Part shown: positions 41,410 through 50,439 of the stretch, in pieces
How the letters are laid out: every line of letters starts with the position of its first letter
Position numbering within the stretch: the stretch's first letter is position 1
NCBI GenBank assembly: GCA_000432835.1
Contig: FR890371.1
Span: 62,001-126,000, forward strand
DNA: 64,000 nucleotides
Direction of reading: 5' to 3'
Origin: Clostridium sp. CAG:417
Lineage (GTDB): Bacteria > Bacillota_I > Bacilli_A > RF39 > UBA660
Translations under genes and position numbers: made by a program
Notes under the pieces: generated by a model
Database searches by the model: none
Told to the model about the DNA's origin: nothing
What the model saw: the letters and a program-made list of their open reading frames with translations, nothing else

Positions 41410-41994
41410 TTATTTTGTTATTTTTATACTTTCTATTACTGGTTGATTTTCTTTTTTGACTGTACCATTATCATCTTCTGTTTTGGTGTCTTTGCAAATC
41501 TTATCGACTATTTCCATACCAGATGTTACGTGACCAAAACCGGCGTATGAACCATCTAGAAATGTACTATCGCTTTGAACTATAAAAAATTGTGATGAAG
41601 CACTGTCATTTGCTTGGCTTCTAGCCATAGATATTGTACCTCTAGTGTGAGAAATATTATTTTCAACACCATTATTTTTAAATTCGCCCTTTATAGTTTT
41701 TTCGGAACCACCAGTACCGTTTCCTAGAGGGTCTCCACCTTGGATCATAAAACCATCTATTATACGATGAAAAGTAAGTCCATCATAGAATTTGTCATTT
41801 ACCAGATTTACGAAATTAGTAACTGTAATAGGAGCACTATCTGCATCTAGTTCTAATTTAATAACTCCATAATCCTTGATGTTTATTTCAGCATTTATTT
41901 TTCCGCTTAACATTTTATCATCACCATCACTACTACAACCAGTTATTAGAAAACAAGTTAAAACAACTATTAATAAATAACCAATCTTTTTCAT
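41410..41994 (-). CDS. Peptidyl-prolyl isomerase lipoprotein (cyclophilin type)
   Basis: Cyclophilins speed proline isomerisation during folding. The N-terminus is a lipoprotein signal with lipobox LITGC (Cys about residue 20), so the enzyme is tethered outside the membrane. The domain shows FVNLVNDKFYDGLTFHRIIDGFMIQGGDP, KGEFKNNGVENNISHTRGTISMAR, SASSQFFIVQ and AGFGHVTSGMEIVDKI, all characteristic. Length 194 aa. It is one of three minus-strand genes and lies between tsf and frr, where pyrH would be expected in related genomes. It probably has its own promoter in 41995-42060 on the minus strand. Confidence 0.93.
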   Translation of the reverse strand: MKKIGYLLIVVLTCFLITGCSSDGDDKMLSGKINAEINIKDYGVIKLELDADSAPITVTNFVNLVNDKFYDGLTFHRIIDGFMIQGGDPLGNGTGGSEKTIKGEFKNNGVENNISHTRGTISMARSQANDSASSQFFIVQSDSTFLDGSYAGFGHVTSGMEIVDKICKDTKTEDDNGTVKKENQPVIESIKITK

Positions 41995-42114
41995 TTTTCC
42001 ATCCTTTCGCTTATAAAGGTATCATATTATTAAAATTATTTCAACTGATTGTGAGGTTAAAGACTTGTATATATTTTTAAATTATAGTAAACTAAACATA
42101 GAGGAGAGAGATTC

Positions 42115-42660
42115 ATGCAAGAAGATTTGATAAAAGAGACTAAAGAAAAAATGGAAAAAAGTATGGAAAACCTTAATAAGAGGATGTCTACTGTTAGAGC
42201 AGGAAGAGCTAATCCATCAAGTTTAGATGGTGTTATGTGCGAATATTATGGTGTTATGACACCATTAAAACAACTTAGTATTATTTCAGTACCAGAAGGT
42301 AATCAATTACTTATTAAACCATTTGATAAGAGTGCATTAGGCGCAATTGAAAAGGCTATAATAGCCGCTAATCTTGGATATAATCCATCTAATGATGGAG
42401 AAACAATAAGAATAATCGTTCCAGCACTTACAGAAGAAAGAAGAAAAGAACTTATTAAACAAGTTAAAGGTATTTGTGAGGATGGTAAGGTAGCAGTTAG
42501 AAATATTAGACATGACGCTATTGGAGATGCTAAAGACTTAGAACTTTCTGAGGATGAACTTAAGGGTGTTGAAAATAGAATTCAAGAATTAGTTAATACA
42601 TATAATAAAAAAATAGATGAATATTTAAAACAAAAAGAACAAGAATTATTAACTGTTTAG
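42115..42660 (+). CDS. frr: Ribosome recycling factor
   Basis: RRF splits post-termination ribosomes together with EF-G. The sequence is standard: TVRAGRANPSSLDGVMCEYYGVMTPLKQLS, PEGNQLLIKPFDKSALGAIEKAI, GYNPSNDGETIRIIVPALTEERRKEL and the C-terminal helix bundle ending in EYLKQKEQELL. Length 181 aa. GAGGAGAG precedes the ATG. It is separated from rpsB-tsf by 2.6 kb of unrelated genes. Confidence 0.97.
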   Translation: MQEDLIKETKEKMEKSMENLNKRMSTVRAGRANPSSLDGVMCEYYGVMTPLKQLSIISVPEGNQLLIKPFDKSALGAIEKAIIAANLGYNPSNDGETIRIIVPALTEERRKELIKQVKGICEDGKVAVRNIRHDAIGDAKDLELSEDELKGVENRIQELVNTYNKKIDEYLKQKEQELLTV

Positions 42661-42712
42661 TAAAATGTCAAATTTAGACAAAAAAAACATATAAATTAGT
42701 GAGGTGATTTAT

Positions 42713-43405
42713 ATGTTTTTTCATGTGTTTGAAATGGTTCATCATTTGTTTTTTACGGGAAGTTATTCTAATCAGGTGTTTCCAGAACCATTGTCTTTAG
42801 AAGAAGAAACAGTTACTATTGAAAAAATGTTAAAGGGGGATAAGGAGGCTCGAAATAAATTAATTGAACATAATTTACGTTTAGTCGCACATATAGTAAA
42901 AAAGTTTGATTTTAAAGAAGGAGACCAGGATGATTTAATTAGTATAGGTACTATTGGATTAATTAAGGGAGTAGATACTTTTTCTAATCTTAAAAGCGTT
43001 AAATTAACAACATATTGTGCTAGATGTATAGAAAATGAAATTTTGATGTTTTTTAGGTCAAATAACAAAAATAATAAGAATGTATCCTTAAATGATGCGG
43101 TTGGATATGATAAAGATGGCAATGAAATAGCTATTTTAGATGTTTTAAAGACTCCGAAGGAGGACTTTTTTGAGGGAATTGCCTTAAAGGATGATATAAA
43201 TCTTTTAAATCAATATTTTGAAGTCCTTTCAGAAAGGGAAAAAGATATATTGATACGACGATATGGACTTTATGGAAATGATGAACATACACAAAAAGAA
43301 ATAGCTAAAACACTACATATTTCTAGAAGTTATGTTTCTCGAATAGAAAAAAGAGCACTTACCAAAATTTTACGGGAATTTATTAAGAATAATCAAATAG
43401 ATTAG
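42713..43405 (+). CDS. sigK: SigK-type sporulation sigma factor
   Basis: SigK directs late mother-cell transcription in endospore formers. The product has 230 residues: a hydrophobic start, then FPEPLSLEEE, IEHNLRLVAHIVKKF (region 2.1), DDLISIGTIGLIKGVDTF (2.2-2.3), TTYCARCIENEIL (2.4), VSLNDAVGYDKDGNEI and region 4 HTQKEIAKTLHISRSYVSRIEKRAL. These match SigK better than SigE. The gene is intact, not split by a skin-type element. The start is ATG 42713 after GAGGTGAT. Whether this organism sporulates cannot be told from the window. Confidence 0.85.
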   Translation: MFFHVFEMVHHLFFTGSYSNQVFPEPLSLEEETVTIEKMLKGDKEARNKLIEHNLRLVAHIVKKFDFKEGDQDDLISIGTIGLIKGVDTFSNLKSVKLTTYCARCIENEILMFFRSNNKNNKNVSLNDAVGYDKDGNEIAILDVLKTPKEDFFEGIALKDDINLLNQYFEVLSEREKDILIRRYGLYGNDEHTQKEIAKTLHISRSYVSRIEKRALTKILREFIKNNQID

Positions 43406-43460
43406 AAAAAATGTTTTCAAAAAGTTAATTTAGGGTATAATAAGACTAGTGGTGATATTT

Positions 43461-45218
43461 GTGGCAAAGAAAAATGGCAAAAAAAAGAAGAAAAATAATA
43501 AAAAGAAAAATGGGACAAAGTTAAAAAATATAAATCAAGTTGGTAAAAAAGTAAACTATAAACAAAGCTCAAAAAGAATTAAGGCAAGTAGTACTACTGA
43601 AAATAAGGAAAATAATTTGGAAGAGGATTTTCTTAAGTTGCAGGAAAAAATAAACTTGAAAAATGGAACATTGAAAATGGATTTAACTACTAGTTCTTCT
43701 GATACTCATGGTAGTAAAAGTGAGAAAAAGGAAAATACTAAAGATGTTAATATTTCAGATGATGTAGATGATTTATTTGACGTTTTGGATACGACAGTAA
43801 AACTTGATGATTTATTTTTAGAAAATGATGAAAAAGAGCATAGGAATAAGAAACTTGTGGTTGGTGTTATTTTGAGTATAATTATACTTCTTGCATATTT
43901 TATATTCTTATTTATTGTACCGCAAGTAAGATTAAAGGGTAAAAGAGTAATGGTTATTAACTATAAAGAAAAGTATGTTGAACCCGGTTATAGAGCTTAT
44001 TTTCTAAATAAAAAATTAACTAATAAGGTTGTAGTCACAGGAGGAGTTAACTCCTCTAAACTTGGTACTTATAAAATAAAATATAGTATGGGGTATAAAG
44101 GTTTTAACAATAGGAGAGTAAGGATTGTTAAAGTTAAAGATTTATCAAAGCCTGTAATTAAGCTTAATGGTCATGAAAATACTTCTGTGTGTCCTAATAA
44201 AGAATATAAGGAAGAAGGATATAGAGCTTATGACAATTATGATGGTGATATTACTAAAAAAGTAGAAGTTATAAAGAATGAGAAATTTTACTTATATAAA
44301 GTAAGTGATAGTAATGGTAATAAAACTTCTATTAAAAGAAATATTACTTATGAAGATAAAGTTAAACCTGTTATTTCAGTTAATAAAAATATTTATCTTT
44401 TAGAAGGGGAAGAGCTTAAAAAAGATTATAAGGCGTATGATAACTGCGATGGCGATATTACTAAAAATGTTAAGGTTGTTGGAAGTATTGATACAAGTAA
44501 GGCAGGAGAATATAGTTTAAAGTATTCTGTTAAAGATAGTTCTTTAAATCAAGATGATGTTTTGCAGAAAATACATGTAATGAAAAATGATGCTCCAGGT
44601 ACTATTTATTTAACTTTTGATGATGGGCCTCGTGAAGGAACGACTGATGTTATTTTGGATATTTTAAAAGAAGAAAATGTCAAAGCAACATTTTTTGTAA
44701 CTAACGGTGGACCTGATTACTTGATAAAAAGAGAGTATGATGAAGGTCATGCTATAGGATTACATACTGCGAGTCATGATTATAAAACGGTTTATCAAAG
44801 TGTTGATGGTTACTTTAATGATTTACTTAGTGTTCAAAATAGAGTAAAAAATATAACAGGAATTAATACTATGATTATTAGGTTTCCTGGTGGTAGCAGT
44901 AATACAGTTAGTAGAAGATATCAAAACGGGATTATGAGTATTCTTACGACAGAAGTTTTAAATAGAGGATATCGTTATTATGATTGGAATTTAAGTAGTG
45001 GTGATGCTGAAGGTGGAAGACATGATGCGGATGAGATTTATAATAACGTTGTTAATGGTCTTTCCAAAGATAGAGTAAACATGGTTTTGATGCATGATAT
45101 AAAACCTTATACCCGTGATGCTTTAAGAAATATAATTCAGTATGGAAAAAGCAATGGTTATACCTTTGCATCTATTACTGATAATACACAAATGATAAAG
45201 CAAAAAGTTAATAACTAG
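43461..45218 (+). CDS. Membrane-anchored polysaccharide deacetylase with Ig-like repeats
   Basis: The start is GTG 43461 (M-A-K-K-N-G), behind GGTGAT. An extremely Lys/Asn-rich cytoplasmic head is followed by one membrane helix (about 130-150) and three Ig-like repeats of the type Y-x-A-Y-D-N-x-D-G-D-I-T-K, suited to carbohydrate or wall contact. A NodB deacetylase domain then starts at about residue 380: YLTFDDGPREGTTDVI, GLHTASHDY, IRFPGGSSNT and VLMHDI, with the catalytic Asp pair and the His-x3-His metal site. Such enzymes remove acetyl groups from peptidoglycan or exported glycans. Length is 585 aa. It is followed by a strong terminator. Confidence 0.9.
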   Translation: MAKKNGKKKKKNNKKKNGTKLKNINQVGKKVNYKQSSKRIKASSTTENKENNLEEDFLKLQEKINLKNGTLKMDLTTSSSDTHGSKSEKKENTKDVNISDDVDDLFDVLDTTVKLDDLFLENDEKEHRNKKLVVGVILSIIILLAYFIFLFIVPQVRLKGKRVMVINYKEKYVEPGYRAYFLNKKLTNKVVVTGGVNSSKLGTYKIKYSMGYKGFNNRRVRIVKVKDLSKPVIKLNGHENTSVCPNKEYKEEGYRAYDNYDGDITKKVEVIKNEKFYLYKVSDSNGNKTSIKRNITYEDKVKPVISVNKNIYLLEGEELKKDYKAYDNCDGDITKNVKVVGSIDTSKAGEYSLKYSVKDSSLNQDDVLQKIHVMKNDAPGTIYLTFDDGPREGTTDVILDILKEENVKATFFVTNGGPDYLIKREYDEGHAIGLHTASHDYKTVYQSVDGYFNDLLSVQNRVKNITGINTMIIRFPGGSSNTVSRRYQNGIMSILTTEVLNRGYRYYDWNLSSGDAEGGRHDADEIYNNVVNGLSKDRVNMVLMHDIKPYTRDALRNIIQYGKSNGYTFASITDNTQMIKQKVNN

Positions 45219-45246
45219 AACTTTAGGTGTTCTAGTTTGCTTTTTT
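45213..45246 (+). terminator. Terminator after the deacetylase gene
   Basis: AACTAGAAC (45213-45221) and GTTCTAGTT (45229-45237) form a perfect nine-pair stem with loop TTTAGGT, then TGC and six T. Confidence 0.8.
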
Positions 45247-45264
45247 ACAATAATATTGTATAAT
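45237..45264 (+). promoter_or_regulatory. Promoter of yqeG-yqeH
   Basis: TTGCTT (45237-45242), 16-base spacer, TATAAT (45259-45264). The -35 box lies inside the tail of the preceding terminator. Confidence 0.6.
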
Positions 45265-45280
45265 AAGACTGGTGATTTAT

Positions 45281-45796
45281 TTGAAGTATATTCCGTATAT
45301 ATATAAAAGAACTATTTTTGATATTCCATACGATAAGTTAAAGAAAGAGAATATTAAATGTTTGATATTTGATTTAGATAATACTTTGGCATTGATTGAT
45401 GAAAGAGAATGTCCTCTTAAAACAATGAAATTAATTGAAAAGTTAAAAAAGGAATTTACGGTTTTAATTATTACTAATAATACAAGAAAACGTATAATTC
45501 CTTATCAAATGACTTTAGGAGTTGATGCTATATACTTAGCAATGAAACCATTTACACGAGGACTTAGAAAAGTTCAAAAGAAGTATGGATTTCAGAAAAG
45601 TGAAATGATAATGATAGGAGATCAATTAGTTACTGATATTAAATCTGGCGTAAAATTTGGTATTAAAACTATTTTGGTTGATCCATTAGGTAAGAAAGAT
45701 TTAAAAATTACTAGTTTTAATAGATTTATAGAGAATCAAAAAATTAGTAAATATAAAAAAGAAAACTTATTCGAAAGAGGTAGATATTATGAATAA
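45281..45796 (+). CDS. yqeG: YqeG, HAD-family phosphatase (class IIIA)
   Basis: YqeG is a conserved Firmicutes HAD phosphatase of uncertain substrate. HAD motifs are CLIFDLDNTLALID (I, with the nucleophile Asp), LIITNNT (II), and MIGDQLVTDIKSG (III/IV). I take TTG 45281 as start, after GGTGAT, giving about 171 residues; GTG 45272 overlaps that site. It overlaps the following yqeH by eight bases, the usual gene order, though aroE, yhbY and nadD that often follow are missing. Confidence 0.92.
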   Translation: MKYIPYIYKRTIFDIPYDKLKKENIKCLIFDLDNTLALIDERECPLKTMKLIEKLKKEFTVLIITNNTRKRIIPYQMTLGVDAIYLAMKPFTRGLRKVQKKYGFQKSEMIMIGDQLVTDIKSGVKFGIKTILVDPLGKKDLKITSFNRFIENQKISKYKKENLFERGRYYE

Positions 45797-46790
45797 GAAA
45801 TGTCTTGGATGTGGAGTAGAATTACAAGATGAAAATATGCTCTTGGATGGGTATACAGTTAATTTAGAAAATGATTTGTGTCAAAGATGTTTTAGGTTAA
45901 AAAATTATGGAGAATATCAAGCAACAACTAAAACAAATGAAGAATACCAACAAATACTTGAAGCAGTTGGAAAGACAAAGGATTTAGTTGTTTATGTTAC
46001 AGATGTTTTAAATGTAGAACAAGATTTATATGATATTAGAAAGTTTTTACCTAATAAAATATTATTAGTATTAAATAAAAGAGATGTAATTCCTAAATCT
46101 GTAAAAGATGAAAAATTGATTCAATACTTTAAAGACAAATATGATTTCTTTAATGATATAGTAGTAGTTAGTTGCGAGAAAAATATGAATATTGATCATT
46201 TATTAAATAGGATTAAGTTTTTTCAAGTAACTAAACAAGTCTATGTAGTAGGTCATACTAATGCAGGTAAGAGTAGTCTAATTAATAAACTTATAAAAAA
46301 TTATTCAGATAGTAAACAAGAACTTACAATTTCACCACTTCCTTCTACAACACTTAATCTAATAAATATAGAGATTAATGATTATTTAACAATCATCGAT
46401 ACTCCTGGACTAATTGATGAAGGATCTATTACAAATTATGTTGATAATGAACTACTAAAAATAATTACACCTAAAAAAGAAATAAAAACAAAGACTTATC
46501 AGTTAAGAAGAGGGCAATCTATTATCATAGGAGATTTAGTTAGAATTGATTATGTTGATGGGGAAAAAAATAGTTTTACCTTATATATATCTAATGATAT
46601 CAAAACTAAAAGAATTATTTCATCGAGACATGATGACCTTAAAAATTTAGCAAAAAGAACATATCAACTTCCTTTTAATCAAGATATTGTTATCAAAGGA
46701 CTTGGTTTTATAAAAGTAGTAAATAGAGGAGTAGTTGATATATATTTAAATCAGAGAGTAGAGACATTTTTAAGAGATAATCTTATTTAA
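45789..46790 (+). CDS. yqeH: YqeH, circularly permuted ribosome-assembly GTPase
   Basis: YqeH helps assemble the 30S subunit. The N-terminal zinc finger is CLGCGVELQ with LCQRCFRLKNYGEYQ. The GTPase motifs come in permuted order: NKRDVI (G4) and VSCEKNMN (G5) before the P-loop VGHTNAGKSSLIN (G1) and DTPGLID (G3), the hallmark of this family. The C-terminal RNA-binding part follows. Length 333 aa is slightly short. It is translationally coupled to yqeG. Confidence 0.95.
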   Translation: MNKKCLGCGVELQDENMLLDGYTVNLENDLCQRCFRLKNYGEYQATTKTNEEYQQILEAVGKTKDLVVYVTDVLNVEQDLYDIRKFLPNKILLVLNKRDVIPKSVKDEKLIQYFKDKYDFFNDIVVVSCEKNMNIDHLLNRIKFFQVTKQVYVVGHTNAGKSSLINKLIKNYSDSKQELTISPLPSTTLNLINIEINDYLTIIDTPGLIDEGSITNYVDNELLKIITPKKEIKTKTYQLRRGQSIIIGDLVRIDYVDGEKNSFTLYISNDIKTKRIISSRHDDLKNLAKRTYQLPFNQDIVIKGLGFIKVVNRGVVDIYLNQRVETFLRDNLI

Positions 46791-46875
46791 TAAGTAAAAT
46801 GGCATGTAAAGTATATGCTGTTTTCTTTTTCTATTAGTTTATTATGTTATAATCTGTATAGGTAAGGTGATATTT

Positions 46876-48636
46876 ATGACAAAGTTAGAAGAGGCTTTAG
46901 GAAGACTTGGCAATTTAGAATTAGATAAAAATACAGATGATATTATTAATTACTTAGAAAATAATAAAGAAAAAATAGTAATTGAAAAGCAGGAATTTTC
47001 TCTCACTGATATTATTTCTTTTGCTAAGAATCCTTCGCTAATCTTAGAAAAAAGGCAAATAGAGGTGGCTGATAATGGTATTAAGACATATCACTTTAAT
47101 AAAAAATTTATAGATTTAGTTAGTAAACATATGTCTTCTTCTATATCTTCATTAACTATTCCAGCTTCTTATTTTAATAAAAATAGTGTTTTTAAATATC
47201 CAAATTTAGAAGAGCTTAACCTGAATATAAATAAATATGATTTATTTAAAATAGATTTGAAGACAATGAAACAATTATTAAATCAAACAAAAATAAGAAA
47301 GCTTGATGTAGATTGTTATCTTGATGATCAGGTATTATTAGAGAATTGTTGTGGAATTAAGTCCTTTATGGGAAGTAAACTTAATATGGATGGCTTAAAT
47401 ATAAATTCAAGAAACTATCAATTTAATCCTAAAGTAGAAGGCTTCGTAAAAAAGGATGGTACGGGAGTTAATGAAGTTTTGGATTTAGCTTTAAAAAATA
47501 AAACCTCAGATATAGAAGGTATAAAAATTTATAATAACTATAAATGTGGGTATGGAAATGATAAAATTGATTATCAGAAATATAAAAAAGGCTCAATTAT
47601 TGAATTTGGTGATACCGAATGTCAAAAAGATGTTAAAGCTATAAAAATAAAAAATATAGAGCATATAATGGATGTTTTTGATATAGTTAACAGCTTTCAG
47701 GAAAGAGGATTTGAGGTAGAAGCAATTTATTTATTTTTAGAGAATAAAACTTATGATGATATGAATTTATTAAGACAACTAGACAAAAAATATGATTTAA
47801 AGATAAAATATGATGGGTCTTTACAGGTAATAGATAGTAATACTTTTGTGGGAATGAGAGATAGCATAGACTATTATAAAGATGTAATAAATAATAGTAA
47901 CTCATCTAATTTAGAAAAAATAATGCTTGCTTATGATATTGTTAAGTCTTTTCCTTATAAGGAAAGAAAAGATAATTTAAGGATACCTCGAGAGGTAGCG
48001 ACTATTATTAAAGATGGTAATATTGTTTGTGTAGGATATTCACAATTATTATCTCAAATTCTAAAAGAAACAGGAGTAGATAGTTATACAATAAGTACAT
48101 CTGTTCCGGTAGGGGATGATGTTATAGGTCATGAAAGAAATGTGATAGTTGTTGATGATGATAAGTATGATATACATGGAAATTATGTCTTTGATGTAAC
48201 ATGGGACTCTGCTAAAAACATAACTAAATGTATTGATAGTGAAGAAAAAAATGTTTTAAGAAGTAAAAGTAGTCCTATATTAGATACTGATCAAGTAGTA
48301 AAACATTATGATAATTTAGTTCTTTATAGATACTTTTTAATTTCTGATAACAGATATAATAGTTGTTTTCCAGGGGAGCCTTATCCAGATTTTAAATATG
48401 CGGAAAAGATTTCTTCATCAGGAGAGACATTTGATGATGATACCTTAGGTAGTAAGGAGTTAGAACAATCTAAGTTTATAGAATTACTTTATAATGTAAA
48501 ACTTAGGGAGGGTTATTCTGACGCTAATGTAGAAGAGGAAATAGAAGATATATTTGATTTTTTAGGAAATTACTCTAAAGATGATATTAAAAAAGAGATA
48601 GAAAAGATTATTAACAATAATTCTAAACAAGTATAA
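46876..48636 (+). CDS. Transglutaminase-like unknown protein, 586 aa
   Basis: From ATG 46876 (after GGTAAGGTGA) the first 350 residues look like a leucine-rich or repeat-type region (SSLTIPASYFNKNSVFKYPN, LEELNLNI). A transglutaminase-like core follows: IVCVGYSQLLSQILKETGV (Cys near 385), GHERNVIVVDDDKYD (His near 418), and YVFDVTWDSAKN (Asp near 440). This Cys-His-Asp order matches the transglutaminase/protease superfamily, where the domain often binds or processes peptides. There is no signal peptide, so a cytoplasmic role is likely. Promoter TATAAT near 46850. Confidence 0.65.
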   Translation: MTKLEEALGRLGNLELDKNTDDIINYLENNKEKIVIEKQEFSLTDIISFAKNPSLILEKRQIEVADNGIKTYHFNKKFIDLVSKHMSSSISSLTIPASYFNKNSVFKYPNLEELNLNINKYDLFKIDLKTMKQLLNQTKIRKLDVDCYLDDQVLLENCCGIKSFMGSKLNMDGLNINSRNYQFNPKVEGFVKKDGTGVNEVLDLALKNKTSDIEGIKIYNNYKCGYGNDKIDYQKYKKGSIIEFGDTECQKDVKAIKIKNIEHIMDVFDIVNSFQERGFEVEAIYLFLENKTYDDMNLLRQLDKKYDLKIKYDGSLQVIDSNTFVGMRDSIDYYKDVINNSNSSNLEKIMLAYDIVKSFPYKERKDNLRIPREVATIIKDGNIVCVGYSQLLSQILKETGVDSYTISTSVPVGDDVIGHERNVIVVDDDKYDIHGNYVFDVTWDSAKNITKCIDSEEKNVLRSKSSPILDTDQVVKHYDNLVLYRYFLISDNRYNSCFPGEPYPDFKYAEKISSSGETFDDDTLGSKELEQSKFIELLYNVKLREGYSDANVEEEIEDIFDFLGNYSKDDIKKEIEKIINNNSKQV

Positions 48637-48702
48637 GAGAGTATAATATAATTGAAATTATACTAAATTTATGACATAATATAAATGTTTGGAGACGATA
48701 CT

Positions 48703-50439
48703 ATGAATGGACAGACTGTTAGTAATTTAATTAGAAGTAAAACTGATATAGTAGATATTATAGGAGAAAGAATACCTTTAGTAAAAAAAGGAAAGAACTT
48801 TTTTGGAATTTGTCCGTTTCATGATGATACTAATCCTTCAATGTCTGTTTCTAGAGAAAAACAAATATATACTTGTTTTACTTGTCACGCTACGGGAAAT
48901 GTTTTTAAGTTTTTAATGGATTATGAAAAAATGAGTTTTCCTGAGGCTTTAAAGTATTTGGGGGATAGAGTAGGAGTAGATACAAATAGTGTAAGGCTAA
49001 AAAAAGTAAATAATAATAATGATAAATATTATGAAATGTATGACTTTGCAACTAAATATTATCAAAATAATATTTTATCTCCAGCTGGTAGTATGGCTAG
49101 AACTTATCTTTCGAAAAGAGGAATAGATAAAGATATCATTAAAAAATTTGAAATAGGTCTTTCTCTTCCTAATAATGCTGATTTAACAGAATTACTTTTG
49201 AAGAAGAAGTATGATATAGTTGATCTTAATAAAGCAGGGCTTACTAATAGTAATTACGATGTGTATAAAGATAGAATTATGTTTCCCCTTTTTGATATAA
49301 ATGGAAAAGTAGTAGGATTTTCAGGAAGAATATATAAAGATAGCCAAGATAATAAGTATTTGAATACAAAAGAGACTCCTATATTTGTTAAGGGAGAACA
49401 ACTATATAATTATCATATTGCTAAAGAGAAAGCTAGAATTTTAAAATATGTAATTATTATGGAAGGGTTTATGGATGTTATTAGAGCTAGTACTATTGGG
49501 TATGAAAATGTAATAGCTTTAATGGGAACAGCTCTTACTCATGAACAAATGAAATTAATAAAGAGACTTTCTAATAACATTATATTGTGCTTAGATGGAG
49601 ATAATCCAGGAAAAGCTGCGGCCTATAAATTAGGAGAAGAATTTTTAAAAGAAAAAATAGAAGTAAAAGTCGTTACCTTACCTAATAATGATGATCCAGA
49701 TAGTTTTATTTTAAAAGAAGGAAAAGAAAAGTTTGCAAGATATATAGAAGAAGCAGAAAATTATAATGATTATAAAATTAGAGTAATGCGTGATAATGTT
49801 AATTTTCAAAGTGATATAGAAAAAGCTAATTATATTAATAACGTTTTAAAAGAATTAACAGAAGTAAATGATGAAATAAGAATAGAAATTATTTTAAAAA
49901 AGCTTGCAAAAGAGTTCAATTTGGGGTATAATACGTTGGAAAAAAAGTTTTCTAACATTAAAAATAACAAACCTCAAGAAGAGATTAAATTTGTGCCAAA
50001 AAATACATCGAAAAGAAAAGATAAATATAGACAAGCCATAGAACAGGTAATATATTATATGCTTACTAATGAATGGGTAATTAGTGAAGTCGATAAAGAA
50101 AGACTCTTATTACCAGATGATAAAATTAGAATACTAGTACAAGAAATAATATATTATTATAAAACATATGGGGCAGTTTCAATTGCTGATTTTTATACAT
50201 ATTTACAAGATAAACAAGAATTATTAGAGACTTTTAATAGTATTTTAAATAGCAATTATAATGATGAAGTTAGTAAGGAAGTTTTATATTTATATTTTGA
50301 TGTTATTAGGGAAAATGTAAAGAATAAAGAGATTAAGAGGTTGGAAGAAAAATTAGTCAAAGAAATAGATCCACTAGAACAAGCTAAGTTGGCTGATATG
50401 ATTAGAAAGTTACGAATAGGAGAAAGTAATAATGGTTGA
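48703..50439 (+). CDS. dnaG: DNA primase
   Basis: DnaG makes RNA primers for replication. The zinc-binding domain has CPFHDDTNPSMSVS with CFTCHATGNVFKF. The RNA polymerase core has FSGRIYKDSQDNKYLNTKET, the TOPRIM motif VIIMEGFMDVI, ALMGTALT and LCLDGDNPGKAA. A C-terminal helicase-binding region follows. Length is 578 aa. ATG 48703 is chosen, since GGAGACG lies between it and an earlier ATG (48685). It overlaps rpoD by eight bases: the classical macromolecular synthesis operon without rpsU. Confidence 0.97.
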   Translation: MNGQTVSNLIRSKTDIVDIIGERIPLVKKGKNFFGICPFHDDTNPSMSVSREKQIYTCFTCHATGNVFKFLMDYEKMSFPEALKYLGDRVGVDTNSVRLKKVNNNNDKYYEMYDFATKYYQNNILSPAGSMARTYLSKRGIDKDIIKKFEIGLSLPNNADLTELLLKKKYDIVDLNKAGLTNSNYDVYKDRIMFPLFDINGKVVGFSGRIYKDSQDNKYLNTKETPIFVKGEQLYNYHIAKEKARILKYVIIMEGFMDVIRASTIGYENVIALMGTALTHEQMKLIKRLSNNIILCLDGDNPGKAAAYKLGEEFLKEKIEVKVVTLPNNDDPDSFILKEGKEKFARYIEEAENYNDYKIRVMRDNVNFQSDIEKANYINNVLKELTEVNDEIRIEIILKKLAKEFNLGYNTLEKKFSNIKNNKPQEEIKFVPKNTSKRKDKYRQAIEQVIYYMLTNEWVISEVDKERLLLPDDKIRILVQEIIYYYKTYGAVSIADFYTYLQDKQELLETFNSILNSNYNDEVSKEVLYLYFDVIRENVKNKEIKRLEEKLVKEIDPLEQAKLADMIRKLRIGESNNG

